From DATAXP01 sp036272935 (GTDB lineage: Bacteria; Planctomycetota; Planctomycetia; Pirellulales; PNKZ01), in NCBI GenBank assembly GCA_036272935.1, contig DATAXP010000127.1, positions 1-35,184 on the forward strand: a stretch of DNA of 35,184 nucleotides. Reading direction: 5' to 3'. The position numbers and the translations under genes were made by a program. Below the pieces are notes generated by a model. It saw only the letters and a list, made by a program, of their open reading frames with translations, did no database searches and was not told where the DNA came from. This document shows positions 15,253 through 22,760 of this stretch, one piece after another. Each line of letters opens with the position of its first letter. Within the stretch, counting starts at the first letter, position 1.

Positions 15253-16587
15253 GTGAGAATAGATCAGCTCCATATCAAGAACTTCAAGAAGTTTTCGGAT
15301 CAGGCGCTCGACCTACATCCACAATTCACGCTGCTGGTCGGCGAAAATGGATCAGGAAAGACGACCATACTCGATGCCTTAGCTGTTGCCTTGGGCGTGT
15401 GGTTGTTAGATGTTCCAGACTCAGATGTCAAAAATAGCCAACGGCCGATTTACACGTCTGAAATCCGGTTGGAGCCGATTAAGGAAGGTGACCGAACTCT
15501 TTTTCGAGAGGCGCCTGCTGGGGTCACCGTGTCCGCGCATGGTGAGATCGCCGAGGGTGAACCGATCTCATGGACACGAGAAATTCCTAGAGGCGCTCAA
15601 AAAGTCAGCAATGTGGGCGCAAAGCAGGCGCGCAAAGTAATCGCTTCGCTTTACGATCGTTCGGAAAGGCAGGAGGGAGTTATTCTCCCGGTTGTCTCGT
15701 ATTACGGAGCTGGACGTAGTTGGCTGCCCCACCATGAGCGGAAGAAAGCACCGGCGCGGGCGAACGCTCCAGCGCGTCGTTGGGCGGCATTTTATGATTG
15801 TCTAAACGAACGAATTCGTCTTGCTGACTTGAACGAATGGTTCAAAGGCGAGGCCATTGCCGCAGTCAATCTTGGGGGACGGTTTCGTCCGGGCTTCGAG
15901 GTCGTTCGCCAGGCAGTCATGCGTTGTATCCCCGGCGCCGACTCCATGTGGTACGACGGCGACCGAAGCCAAATCGTGCTGTCCATCAATGGCCAAGCAC
16001 AACCGTTTGGGAATCTCAGCGCCGGCCAACGAATGATGCTCGCCCTGGTGGCTGATATCGCCATTAAGGCAGTCACTCAAAACAATGGTCTTGTGCCATC
16101 GGATTCGAATTTTGCAACTCGCGATGGTCCGCCACCCGTCTTGGCGCGGACGACAGGTGTTGTGCTCATCGACGAGCTTGATGTTCACCTGCACCCTCGT
16201 TGGCAGCGTCGCGTTGCTACCGATCTGAAGACGACTTTTCCGAACCTACAGTTTGTCTGCACGTCACATTCCCCACAGATCATTGGCGAGGTCGAACCAG
16301 ACGAGATTCGATTACTTGATGAGCCGAATGTTGGACTTCACCCTGCACAATCGTTTGGACTGGATTCCAACGCAGTTCTCGAGGAGATTCAAGGCGCGGA
16401 CTCTCAAGATATTCAGATTCGTGCCTTGATTGATGCGGTAGAACAGGCGTTGGATATCGCCGACTTGCCCACGGCACGCCAGCGTCTGCTTGAATTGCGC
16501 GAGCGGGTCCACGGCCCCACTCCAGACACGACGCGTTTGGAGGCGACGATCAACAATCTGGAGGCGCTGGCAGATGCGGCAGATTGA
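15253..16587 (+). CDS. ptuA: Septu-like PtuA: SMC/RecF-type AAA ATPase
   Basis: The 444-residue protein begins RIDQLHIKNFKKF, the usual start of RecF/SMC-like ATPases. It has Walker A GENGSGKTT (residues 30-38), an ABC signature NLSAGQRM (about 252-259), Walker B VVLIDELDVHLHP (about 302) and the H-loop CTSHSPQ (about 336). A middle region with SYYGAGRSW and ADLNEWFKGEA fits the PtuA/retron-ATPase group. A short helical C-terminal tail follows. In Septu, PtuA senses phage infection and controls the nuclease PtuB, with which it forms a complex. Pairing with an HNH gene through a 14-base overlap is the main evidence. The start is GTG 15253. Base and codon use is visibly more AT-rich than in the neighbours (AGA, TTA, ATA codons), pointing to horizontal transfer. 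No reverse transcriptase or retron RNA is nearby. Confidence 0.78.
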   Translation: MRIDQLHIKNFKKFSDQALDLHPQFTLLVGENGSGKTTILDALAVALGVWLLDVPDSDVKNSQRPIYTSEIRLEPIKEGDRTLFREAPAGVTVSAHGEIAEGEPISWTREIPRGAQKVSNVGAKQARKVIASLYDRSERQEGVILPVVSYYGAGRSWLPHHERKKAPARANAPARRWAAFYDCLNERIRLADLNEWFKGEAIAAVNLGGRFRPGFEVVRQAVMRCIPGADSMWYDGDRSQIVLSINGQAQPFGNLSAGQRMMLALVADIAIKAVTQNNGLVPSDSNFATRDGPPPVLARTTGVVLIDELDVHLHPRWQRRVATDLKTTFPNLQFVCTSHSPQIIGEVEPDEIRLLDEPNVGLHPAQSFGLDSNAVLEEIQGADSQDIQIRALIDAVEQALDIADLPTARQRLLELRERVHGPTPDTTRLEATINNLEALADAAD

Positions 16588-17257
16588 CAGCATGCCGGAG
16601 CCTGCCGCATTGACCAAATGGAAAGCCAGGGCAAGGAACGATGTCAACTTTGGTTACGCTCTGATGCCAAATGACGTCCGAAACGTCGTCCGACAAACGT
16701 TACTCGCTGCCCAGCGAGGCCTGTGTGCCTATACCGGGCTCAGCGTCGACGAAGAAAGTTCGCACATCGAACACATGCTTCCCCAGGTTCATGGCGAACC
16801 GGGCGACGATGTGCGGCTCAGCAATCTGGTCGCCTGTTACCCTGCCTCCGGTGCCGGATATGTTGCCTTTGGTGCCGTGTTCAAAGGGAATTGGCCGCCG
16901 TTGACCGAGCAGTATCTCTTCGTCTCGCCGCGAACTCCTCGTTGTGAGGAACGGTTTGCCTTTGATCTTCGCGGTCATGTTTCTGCTGCTAGTCACGACG
17001 ATCAAGCCGCGACTACCACAATTGCTAAACTTGGTCTGAATGCGACGGGGCTTGTCTCGCGCCGCGCAAGCGCGATTGAGGCGACTCTTGCATCCCTCGA
17101 TCTAAAAGGCGCTAAAAAGAGGCTCGAGCGCCTCCGCGACGGCGAACTCGGGTCGGGACGATTGGAGCCATTCTGTTTCGCATTGAAGCAGGCCCTCGGT
17201 CGCCACATACAGCGGCTCGAAAGCATCAAAGAAGCGAAGGCAAAGGCAAAAAAATGA
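16574..17257 (+). CDS. ptuB: Septu-like PtuB: HNH endonuclease (TIGR02646-like)
   Basis: The 227-residue protein opens MRQIDSMPEPAALTKWK, the N-terminal pattern of the retron/Septu-associated HNH family, which decides for the ATG at 16574 over 16592. The nuclease core is LCAYTG (Cys51), then HIEHMLPQ (His64, Glu66, His67, the HNH His), then LSNLVACYP and a VFKGNWPPL segment where the final catalytic part lies. In Septu the nuclease cuts nucleic acid after activation through the ATPase. Thr54 stands where I would expect a second Cys of a CxYC zinc pair, so metal binding may be altered. The C-terminus is Lys/Ala-rich (KEAKAKAKK). It overlaps ptuA by 14 bases and the following acyl-CoA dehydrogenase gene by 4 bases. 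Confidence 0.75.
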   Translation: MRQIDSMPEPAALTKWKARARNDVNFGYALMPNDVRNVVRQTLLAAQRGLCAYTGLSVDEESSHIEHMLPQVHGEPGDDVRLSNLVACYPASGAGYVAFGAVFKGNWPPLTEQYLFVSPRTPRCEERFAFDLRGHVSAASHDDQAATTTIAKLGLNATGLVSRRASAIEATLASLDLKGAKKRLERLRDGELGSGRLEPFCFALKQALGRHIQRLESIKEAKAKAKK

Positions 17258-18474
17258 TCGATAAGAGCACGCCGTCCATTTGCACGCCTATGCCACTGCC
17301 AGGATCATCGTGCACTGTCTTAAGCGATGTCGACGCGTTCTGCCGCGAGCTGCGGCCACACGAGGAGCTGTGTTATCTCGAACACCGCCAGAACGATCAG
17401 ATCGTCGCGCTGGCGCGCAAACACAACATCCTCGGTATTCCGGTTCCGACGCGCTACGGCGGCCGCGGGGCCGATGCGCTGACCTACGCTGCCGCCTTGG
17501 TGCGCCTGGGGTGCGAAGGCACCGGCGTGCGGACGTTCTTCTCCGGGCACACGTCGATCGGTCAATACCCGATCATCCGCTGGGGCAACGACGAGCAGCA
17601 CGCGCGTTACCTGCCGCCGAGCGTCCGCGGCGAGTGCATCCTGGCGTTCGGCCTCACCGAACCCGACGCCGGCTCGAACCCACTGGAGATGACCACGACG
17701 TATCGGCGCTCCGGCAATCGCTTCTTGCTCAACGGCGTGAAGTACCTGATCAGCAATGGCGCAATCTGCCAGGCGGCGGTCGTCTTCGCGTATCCAGCCG
17801 ACGAACCGGAAGGCCAGCGGCGCATGAGCGCGTTCATCGTCGATGCCACCGGCGACACGTTCGAGCACGAAGACCTGCCCGCAAAGCTCGGCATGTTCAC
17901 CGCCAACACCGGCATGTTCCAGATGACCGACCACCCAGTCCCGGTCGAGAACCTGCTGGGGGCCGAAGGAGATGGCTTCCGCATCGCGATGGGTACACTG
18001 GTTTCGGGACGGTTGAGCGTGGCGGCCGGGTGCGTCGGCGTGATCGAAGATTGCCTGGCCGAGGTGCTCAGCTATAGCCGGGAGCGCTCGCAGCACGGCA
18101 AGCTGATCGGCAAGCATCAACTGGTGCAGGAGCACGTCGCCATGATCGAACAACACCGCGCCGCCAGCGCCGCGATGGTCGAGCGTGCCGCAGCCGCGAA
18201 GAAGGCAAGCGATAGCGACACTGCCAACCCCCGCTTGGCGGCCGAGGCCGATCTGCGCGTCGCCCAGGCGAAGCTATTCGCCAGCAATGCCGCCTGGGAC
18301 GCTGCCGATCGTGCGGTGCAAGTGTACGGCGGCCGCGGCTACAGCGAGCTGTACCGTGTCGGCCGGCACTTGCAGGATGTGCGCGTCTGCCGCATTTACG
18401 AAGGGACCGACGAGATTCTGAAGCTGAAAATCGCCGCCGCCCTGCTCGGCAAAGAGTTCGCCGCCTTCCACTAA
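17254..18474 (+). CDS. Acyl-CoA dehydrogenase family flavoprotein
   Basis: The 406-residue protein has the three-part acyl-CoA dehydrogenase fold. The N-terminal helical part ends around YGGRGAD. A middle beta domain carries the FAD-site motif FGLTEPDAGSN and the strand FLLNGVKYLISNG. The C-terminal helical domain has VQVYGGRGY and RIYEGTDEI, whose Glu is the usual catalytic base of many members. It oxidises an acyl-CoA thioester with electrons passed to an electron-transfer flavoprotein; the specific substrate is not evident. The ATG at 17254 forms ATGA with the ptuB stop, but an in-frame ATG at 17290 is also plausible because the first 20 or so residues are not family-like. The next genes are menaquinone genes, 71 bases away, so a shared pathway is not proven. 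Confidence 0.88.
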   Translation: MIDKSTPSICTPMPLPGSSCTVLSDVDAFCRELRPHEELCYLEHRQNDQIVALARKHNILGIPVPTRYGGRGADALTYAAALVRLGCEGTGVRTFFSGHTSIGQYPIIRWGNDEQHARYLPPSVRGECILAFGLTEPDAGSNPLEMTTTYRRSGNRFLLNGVKYLISNGAICQAAVVFAYPADEPEGQRRMSAFIVDATGDTFEHEDLPAKLGMFTANTGMFQMTDHPVPVENLLGAEGDGFRIAMGTLVSGRLSVAAGCVGVIEDCLAEVLSYSRERSQHGKLIGKHQLVQEHVAMIEQHRAASAAMVERAAAAKKASDSDTANPRLAAEADLRVAQAKLFASNAAWDAADRAVQVYGGRGYSELYRVGRHLQDVRVCRIYEGTDEILKLKIAAALLGKEFAAFH

Positions 18475-18545
18475 TCTGTTATGAAACACGCCGCTCAGCG
18501 GTTCCTGTCCTAGCCCCTCATCCCCAGCCCCCAGCCCCGCTCCGC

Positions 18546-19268
18546 ATGGCCGTCGATAAGTCATCGCAGCGCGTTCGTCGCATGTTCGGCGACATCGCTG
18601 CGCGCTACGACTTGCTGAACCACCTGCTGTCGCTGAACCTCGATCGCTACTGGCGTTGGCGGACCGTGCGCGACGTGCCGGCACATGGAGAGGCCCCGAT
18701 TCTCGACCTGTGTACCGGCACCGGCGATCTGGCCCTGGCGTATCATCGTGCCACGCAAGGTCGGGCGCCGATTGTCGCCGCCGACTTCTGCCATCCGATG
18801 CTCGTCGTGGGTCGCCAGAAGACCGCCCGTGCCGGGATCAACGGTGCGGTGCGGTTCGTCGAGGCCGACACTCAGCGGCTGCCGCTCGATAGCGATCAAT
18901 TTCAGATTGTCTCTGTGGCATTCGGCTTGCGAAATGTAAGCGACACCGATGCCGGCCTGGCCGAGATGGTGCGCGTCTGCCGTCCCGGTGGGCGCGTCGC
19001 CGTGCTCGAGTTCTCGCGGCCGCGCGGTCTGCTGGGCACGCTGTATCAGTGGTACTTTAAGTACCTGCTGCCCGCGATCGGCCGACGGCTCTCGTCAAGC
19101 CGCGACGAGGCTTACGATTATCTGCCGCAAAGCGTTGGCGAGTTTCCCTGCGGCGAGGCGCTGGCCCAGCGGATGCGCGCCGCAGGGCTAGTCGATGTAT
19201 CGATCCGGCCAATGACGCTTGGCGTGGCCACGCTTTACGTCGGCACGAAAGCCGGGAGTGCCGCATGA
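18546..19268 (+). CDS. menG: UbiE/MenG-type demethylmenaquinone methyltransferase
   Basis: The 240-residue class I methyltransferase uses S-adenosylmethionine to methylate the quinone ring in the last step of menaquinone synthesis. The family marks are MFGDIAARYDLLNHLLSLNLDRYWR near the start, motif I ILDLCTGTGDLAL (about residue 49), VSVAFGLRNVSD, and AVLEFSRPRG in the middle. UbiE in ubiquinone makers is related, but the neighbouring futalosine-route genes favour menaquinone. A cytosine-rich stretch that resembles a repeat fragment lies just before the ATG. The stop overlaps the next gene by ATGA, so the two are translationally coupled. Confidence 0.9.
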   Translation: MAVDKSSQRVRRMFGDIAARYDLLNHLLSLNLDRYWRWRTVRDVPAHGEAPILDLCTGTGDLALAYHRATQGRAPIVAADFCHPMLVVGRQKTARAGINGAVRFVEADTQRLPLDSDQFQIVSVAFGLRNVSDTDAGLAEMVRVCRPGGRVAVLEFSRPRGLLGTLYQWYFKYLLPAIGRRLSSSRDEAYDYLPQSVGEFPCGEALAQRMRAAGLVDVSIRPMTLGVATLYVGTKAGSAA

Positions 19269-19858
19269 GCCGCATGATCGTCCTCGGCATCACCGGCGCC
19301 AGCGGTGCGATCTACGCCCAGCGGCTCCTCGAAACGCTACTGCATGCCGACTGCCGTGTGCAGCTTTCGATCAGCCAGGCCGGTGCTGCCGTCATCAAGC
19401 AGGAGTTGAACCGCGCGATCGATCTGAAGAACTTTCGCTTGCGCGATTTGCTGGCGGCCGACTCCGGCAACGTCGAGTATTACCACTACGAAGATCTGTT
19501 CGCCCCGATGGCCAGCGGCTCCGCACGCAGCCACGGCATGGTGGTGTGTCCCTGTTCCGGCGGCACGCTTAGCGCGATCGCGCACGCGGCCAGCGGCAAC
19601 CTGATTCACCGCGCGGCCGACGTGCACCTGAAAGAGCGCCGCAAGCTGGTGCTCGTGCCGCGCGAAACGCCGCTGTCGCTGCCGATGATCGAAAACCTGC
19701 GCGCCTGCGCCGCCGCCGGCGCGGTCGTGCTCCCGGCGATGCCCGGATTTTACCATGGCGCCACGACGCTCGACGACCTGGTGAACTTCGTCGTCGCGCG
19801 CATCTGCGACCACCTGGGCGTGGAGCACAACCTGATGAAGCGGTGGGGAGACGATTAA
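19265..19858 (+). CDS. ubiX: UbiX-like flavin prenyltransferase
   Basis: The 197-residue flavoprotein begins MIVLGITGASGAIYAQRLLE, the FMN-binding start of the UbiX/Pad1 family. It also has YHYEDLFAPMASGS and PCSGGTLSAIAHAASGNL, and the basic stretch KERRKLVLVPRETPLS with its conserved Arg and Glu residues, which bind the dimethylallyl phosphate and flavin. It makes prenylated FMN, the cofactor of a UbiD-type decarboxylase, here probably the futalosine-route enzyme sometimes called MqnM. The UbiD partner is not in the window. It overlaps menG by 4 bases and is directly followed by the UbiA gene. Confidence 0.92.
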   Translation: MSRMIVLGITGASGAIYAQRLLETLLHADCRVQLSISQAGAAVIKQELNRAIDLKNFRLRDLLAADSGNVEYYHYEDLFAPMASGSARSHGMVVCPCSGGTLSAIAHAASGNLIHRAADVHLKERRKLVLVPRETPLSLPMIENLRACAAAGAVVLPAMPGFYHGATTLDDLVNFVVARICDHLGVEHNLMKRWGDD

Positions 19859-19956
19859 ATGCAGAAGTCAGAAGTCAGAATGCAGAATGAAGGCCAGGTA
19901 AGCCCACCGTCTGCCGATACTTCTGCATTCATCATTCATACTTCTGCCTTCACGAG
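19859..19956. repeat. Diverged inverted repeat at the start of the UbiA-like gene
   Basis: The left part contains GAAGTCAGAAGTCAGAATGC with flanking TGCAGA units. The right part (about 19920-19956) contains the reverse complements, such as ACTTCTGCATTCATCATTC and CTTCTGCCTTCA. The two halves pair imperfectly over about 30 bases. The element begins at the start codon of the gene. Confidence 0.6.
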
Positions 19957-20812
19957 CATCCGCAGGACGCTCGAAATGATCCGCTTCAGCCACACACTGT
20001 TCGCGCTGCCGTTCGCACTGCTGGCGGCGCTGATGGCATGGAGTGCCGCAGATGAATGGCGATGGATGCAACTTGCCGGCATCGTGCTGTGCATGGTCTT
20101 TGCCCGCAGCGCGGCGATGGCGTTCAACCGGCTCGTTGACCGGCGGCTCGATGCGCTGAATCCGCGCACTGCCGGGCGACATTTGCCGGCCGGCACGTTG
20201 AGCGTCGCCAGCGTAACGCTATTCGCGGTCTTTTGTGCCGCAGGATTCATCGCCAGCACGCTGCTGTTCCTGCCGAATCGACTGCCGCTGGTTCTCAGCA
20301 TTCCGGTGCTCGCGTTTCTGTGCGGCTACAGCTACGCGAAGCGCTTCACGGCGCTAGCGCACCTGTGGCTGGGCACGGCACTGGCGCTAGCGCCGGTGGC
20401 GGCGTGGATCGCCATTCGCGGCACGGTCGAGTGGCCGCCGGTGGTGCTGGCCGCTGCCGTCGCACTCTGGGTCGCGGGGTTCGACATCATCTACGCTTGC
20501 CAGGATTACGATGTCGATCGCCGGCTCGGCCTGCACAGCATCCCGGCACGGCTCGGTATCGCCGGCGCGTTGCGCCCCGCAGCAGTATTGCACCTGGCGA
20601 TGATCGGCATGTTGCTCGTGTTGCCGGTCGTCTATCCGATGTTCGGCGCGTTGTGGTACGTCGGCATCGCGGCCATCGCGGTACTGCTGACCTACGAGCA
20701 TTGGCTGGTGCGCCCCGACGACCTGTCGCGCGTCAACACGGCGTTTTTCAAGGTGAATGCCGTCATCAGCGTGGGGTTGCTCGTGCTTGGGGCGGTCGAT
20801 TTGTGGACGTAA
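19859..20812 (+). CDS. mqnP: UbiA-family prenyltransferase, probably MqnP
   Basis: The integral membrane protein has eight or nine helices and both Asp-rich Mg-diphosphate sites: NRLVDRRLD (residues 90-98) and QDYDVDRRLG (about 215-224). It attaches a polyprenyl chain to the quinone ring precursor. The segment IRFSHTLFALPFAL is typical of MqnP of the futalosine route. Residues 1 to about 30 come from an inverted repeat (19859-19956), so the N-terminus is extended or rebuilt. I keep ATG 19859 because GGGGAG lies 8 bases before it in the end of ubiX and because homology begins upstream of the alternative ATG 19976, which has AGGA at 8 bases. It follows ubiX without any gap. Confidence 0.85.
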   Translation: MQKSEVRMQNEGQVSPPSADTSAFIIHTSAFTSIRRTLEMIRFSHTLFALPFALLAALMAWSAADEWRWMQLAGIVLCMVFARSAAMAFNRLVDRRLDALNPRTAGRHLPAGTLSVASVTLFAVFCAAGFIASTLLFLPNRLPLVLSIPVLAFLCGYSYAKRFTALAHLWLGTALALAPVAAWIAIRGTVEWPPVVLAAAVALWVAGFDIIYACQDYDVDRRLGLHSIPARLGIAGALRPAAVLHLAMIGMLLVLPVVYPMFGALWYVGIAAIAVLLTYEHWLVRPDDLSRVNTAFFKVNAVISVGLLVLGAVDLWT

Positions 20813-20831
20813 ATCGGGCATAATCGTCATT

Positions 20832-21959
20832 ATGACATCACGACCGACTCTCGAATCGATCCGTTCCAAAGTGGCCGGCGGCGAGCGGCTCGCCGCCGCC
20901 GATGGCGAGTTCCTGTACCGCAGCGAGGTGCCGCTGTACGAAGTCGGCGCGCTGGCCAACATCGTGCGCGAGCGCAAAAACGGCAACGCCGCATACTACA
21001 ACATCAACACGCATCTGAACCCCACAAACGTTTGCGTGTATCGCTGCACGTTCTGCGCGTTCCGCTCCGATCTGCGCGACCCGAAAGGGTACCTGATGAG
21101 CGACGAGCAGATTCTCGAGCGAGGCCGCGAGGCCGTCGAGAACGGCTGCACCGAGATGCACATCGTCGGCGGGTTGCACCACCAGATGAAGTACGACTGG
21201 TACGTGAACGTGATCCGCCTGCTGCACGATGCGTATCCGCAGTTGCACCTCAAGGGTTGGACGGCCGTCGAGATCAACTGGTTCCAGCATCTCACCAAGA
21301 AGCCGCTCCGCGCGATTCTCGAAGACTTGGTCGAGGCCGGCCTGGGAAGCATGCCCGGCGGCGGGGCCGAGATTTTCCATCCCGAAGTCCGCGACGCGAT
21401 CTGCGAGCACAAGGCCGACGCCCGCAACTGGCTCGACATCCACCGCACCGCGCACGAACTGGGCCTCAAGACCAACTGCACGATGCTCTACGGCCACATC
21501 GAGAACGCCTTCCACCGCATCGACCATCTGCTGCGGCTCCGCGAGTTGCAGGACGAAACCGGCGGCTTCCAGACGTTCATCCCGCTGGCGTTCCATCCCG
21601 ACAACACCGGCCTTAGCCACATCACCAAGCCATCGAGCCTGATGGATCTGCGCACGATGGCAGTCAGCCGCTTGATGCTCGACAACGTGCCACACATCAA
21701 GGCGTACTGGATCATGCTCGGCATCGGCACGGCGCAGGCCGCACTGAGCTACGGCGCCGACGACCTGGACGGCACCGTGCGGCACGAGCTGATCTACCAC
21801 GATGCCGGCGCCGAGACGCCCGAGATTCTTTCGGTGGAAGAAATCCGCCGGCTGATCACCGAAGCCGGCCGCGATCCAATCGAGCGCGACACGCTCTACC
21901 ACCGCATCCACCGCGCCGGCACCAAGTGGAACGTGGGCGAAGCAATCGCGGCGGGATAG
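20832..21959 (+). CDS. mqnE: Aminofutalosine synthase (radical SAM)
   Basis: The 375-residue protein has the radical-SAM cluster motif CVYRCTFC (Cys68, Cys72, Cys75), followed by the family-typical IVGGLHHQM and LGSMPGGGAEIFHP. MqnE adds the product of MqnA, an enolpyruvyl-benzoate, to S-adenosylmethionine to give aminofutalosine, the second step of the futalosine menaquinone route. It lies 19 bases after the UbiA-like gene. A CATAAT box (20819-20824) stands 7 bases before the ATG at 20832 and no Shine-Dalgarno site is visible, so either a near-leaderless transcript or readthrough from upstream is possible. MqnA, MqnC and MqnD are not in the window. Confidence 0.92.
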   Translation: MTSRPTLESIRSKVAGGERLAAADGEFLYRSEVPLYEVGALANIVRERKNGNAAYYNINTHLNPTNVCVYRCTFCAFRSDLRDPKGYLMSDEQILERGREAVENGCTEMHIVGGLHHQMKYDWYVNVIRLLHDAYPQLHLKGWTAVEINWFQHLTKKPLRAILEDLVEAGLGSMPGGGAEIFHPEVRDAICEHKADARNWLDIHRTAHELGLKTNCTMLYGHIENAFHRIDHLLRLRELQDETGGFQTFIPLAFHPDNTGLSHITKPSSLMDLRTMAVSRLMLDNVPHIKAYWIMLGIGTAQAALSYGADDLDGTVRHELIYHDAGAETPEILSVEEIRRLITEAGRDPIERDTLYHRIHRAGTKWNVGEAIAAG

Positions 21960-21974
21960 CAGCAAAACAAAAAG

Positions 21975-22062
21975 AACCGCAGATGAACGCGGATCAACGC
22001 AGATGAGAAGAGATTCCACTCTTCTGTTTTACATCCGCGTGCATCTGCGTTCATCCGCGGTT
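21975..22062. repeat. Long inverted repeat, family F (CCGCRGATGAACGC type)
   Basis: AACCGCAGATGAACGCGGAT (21975-21994) and its near inverted copy (22043-22062) match at 18 of 20 positions. The spacer carries further CGCAGATG/CATCCGCG units. A related unit is found at 30446-30474. It lies between convergent genes, after the mqnE stop. Confidence 0.75.
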
Positions 22063-22122
22063 TCTGTCTTGTCTTCTCTCCGTGCCTCAGCGCCTCGGCG
22101 GATGATCCGCGGGTTGGCCGCC

Positions 22123-22614
22123 TCAGATCAGCGGTGAGCGGCCGAGGCTGCGGCGGATGGTGCTGATCTGGCCGGCGTGCGTGGCGATGTGTACCGGGGC
22201 GAATGCCGCCAGGCCGCCCAGCGTGTCGAACATCGGCGTCGGTTTCGGCAGTTTCTCGTCGAAGCGCTCGGCAGGCAGCTTGCGCACGGCCTCCGCGAGT
22301 CGATCGTGCGTCTGTTGGAACAGTTCGCGTAGCCCGTCGATGTGCGGATACTTCGCGGCCGACGGTGCCTGCTCATCGCGGGCATAGGCTGCCTCGAATC
22401 CCTCGGGCAGCGGCAGCAAATCGGAAGCTGCGAAGCGCGACGTCATCATCCGCCCCGCCAGGATCAGGTGCCCTACGGTCCACGCGGCGCAGTTGGCCTT
22501 GGCGCACGGCCGATGCAGATACTCGTCCGGCTTCAGGTCTTCGGTGAACCACAGCACGATGCGTGCGGCGTTGATGATCGATTGGGCCATCGCATCGTTC
22601 ATCGTTTTCATCAT
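22123..22614 (-). CDS. DinB-like four-helix protein
   Basis: The 163-residue protein resembles the DinB/YfiT fold, a four-helix bundle that usually binds a metal through three histidines. Helix marks include AAWTVGHLILAG near residue 46, the first His, and HIATHAGQI (about 144-152), with two more His. These proteins often act as metal-dependent transferases or thiol-dependent enzymes, but this one's reaction is unknown. The start ATG at 22614 has GGGAG 4 bases upstream. It is divergently placed from the deoxyribosyltransferase-like gene. Confidence 0.75.
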   Translation of the reverse strand: MMKTMNDAMAQSIINAARIVLWFTEDLKPDEYLHRPCAKANCAAWTVGHLILAGRMMTSRFAASDLLPLPEGFEAAYARDEQAPSAAKYPHIDGLRELFQQTHDRLAEAVRKLPAERFDEKLPKPTPMFDTLGGLAAFAPVHIATHAGQISTIRRSLGRSPLI

Positions 22615-22760
22615 AAGTCTCCCGGCCGCGACAAGAACCGGTCGCCAAGATACCGCGCAGCGACGGCCCTGCGAAAGGTGACGATGGCGGGTTTGCGTCG
22701 CACGCCGGCGATTGCTATCACTTCCAAGGAAGTATCAACTGCGAAACACTCGATCACGCC

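Noticed and set aside
18510..18545. Cytosine-rich stretch before menG as a further copy of the 26338-26382 palindrome
   Set aside because: It shares the AGCCCCTC/CCCAGCCCC flavour but has no inverted arm, so the relation is not secure.
20838..22019. 393-codon minus-strand frame over mqnE
   Set aside because: It is a shadow of the radical-SAM gene; the product shows no recognisable motif.
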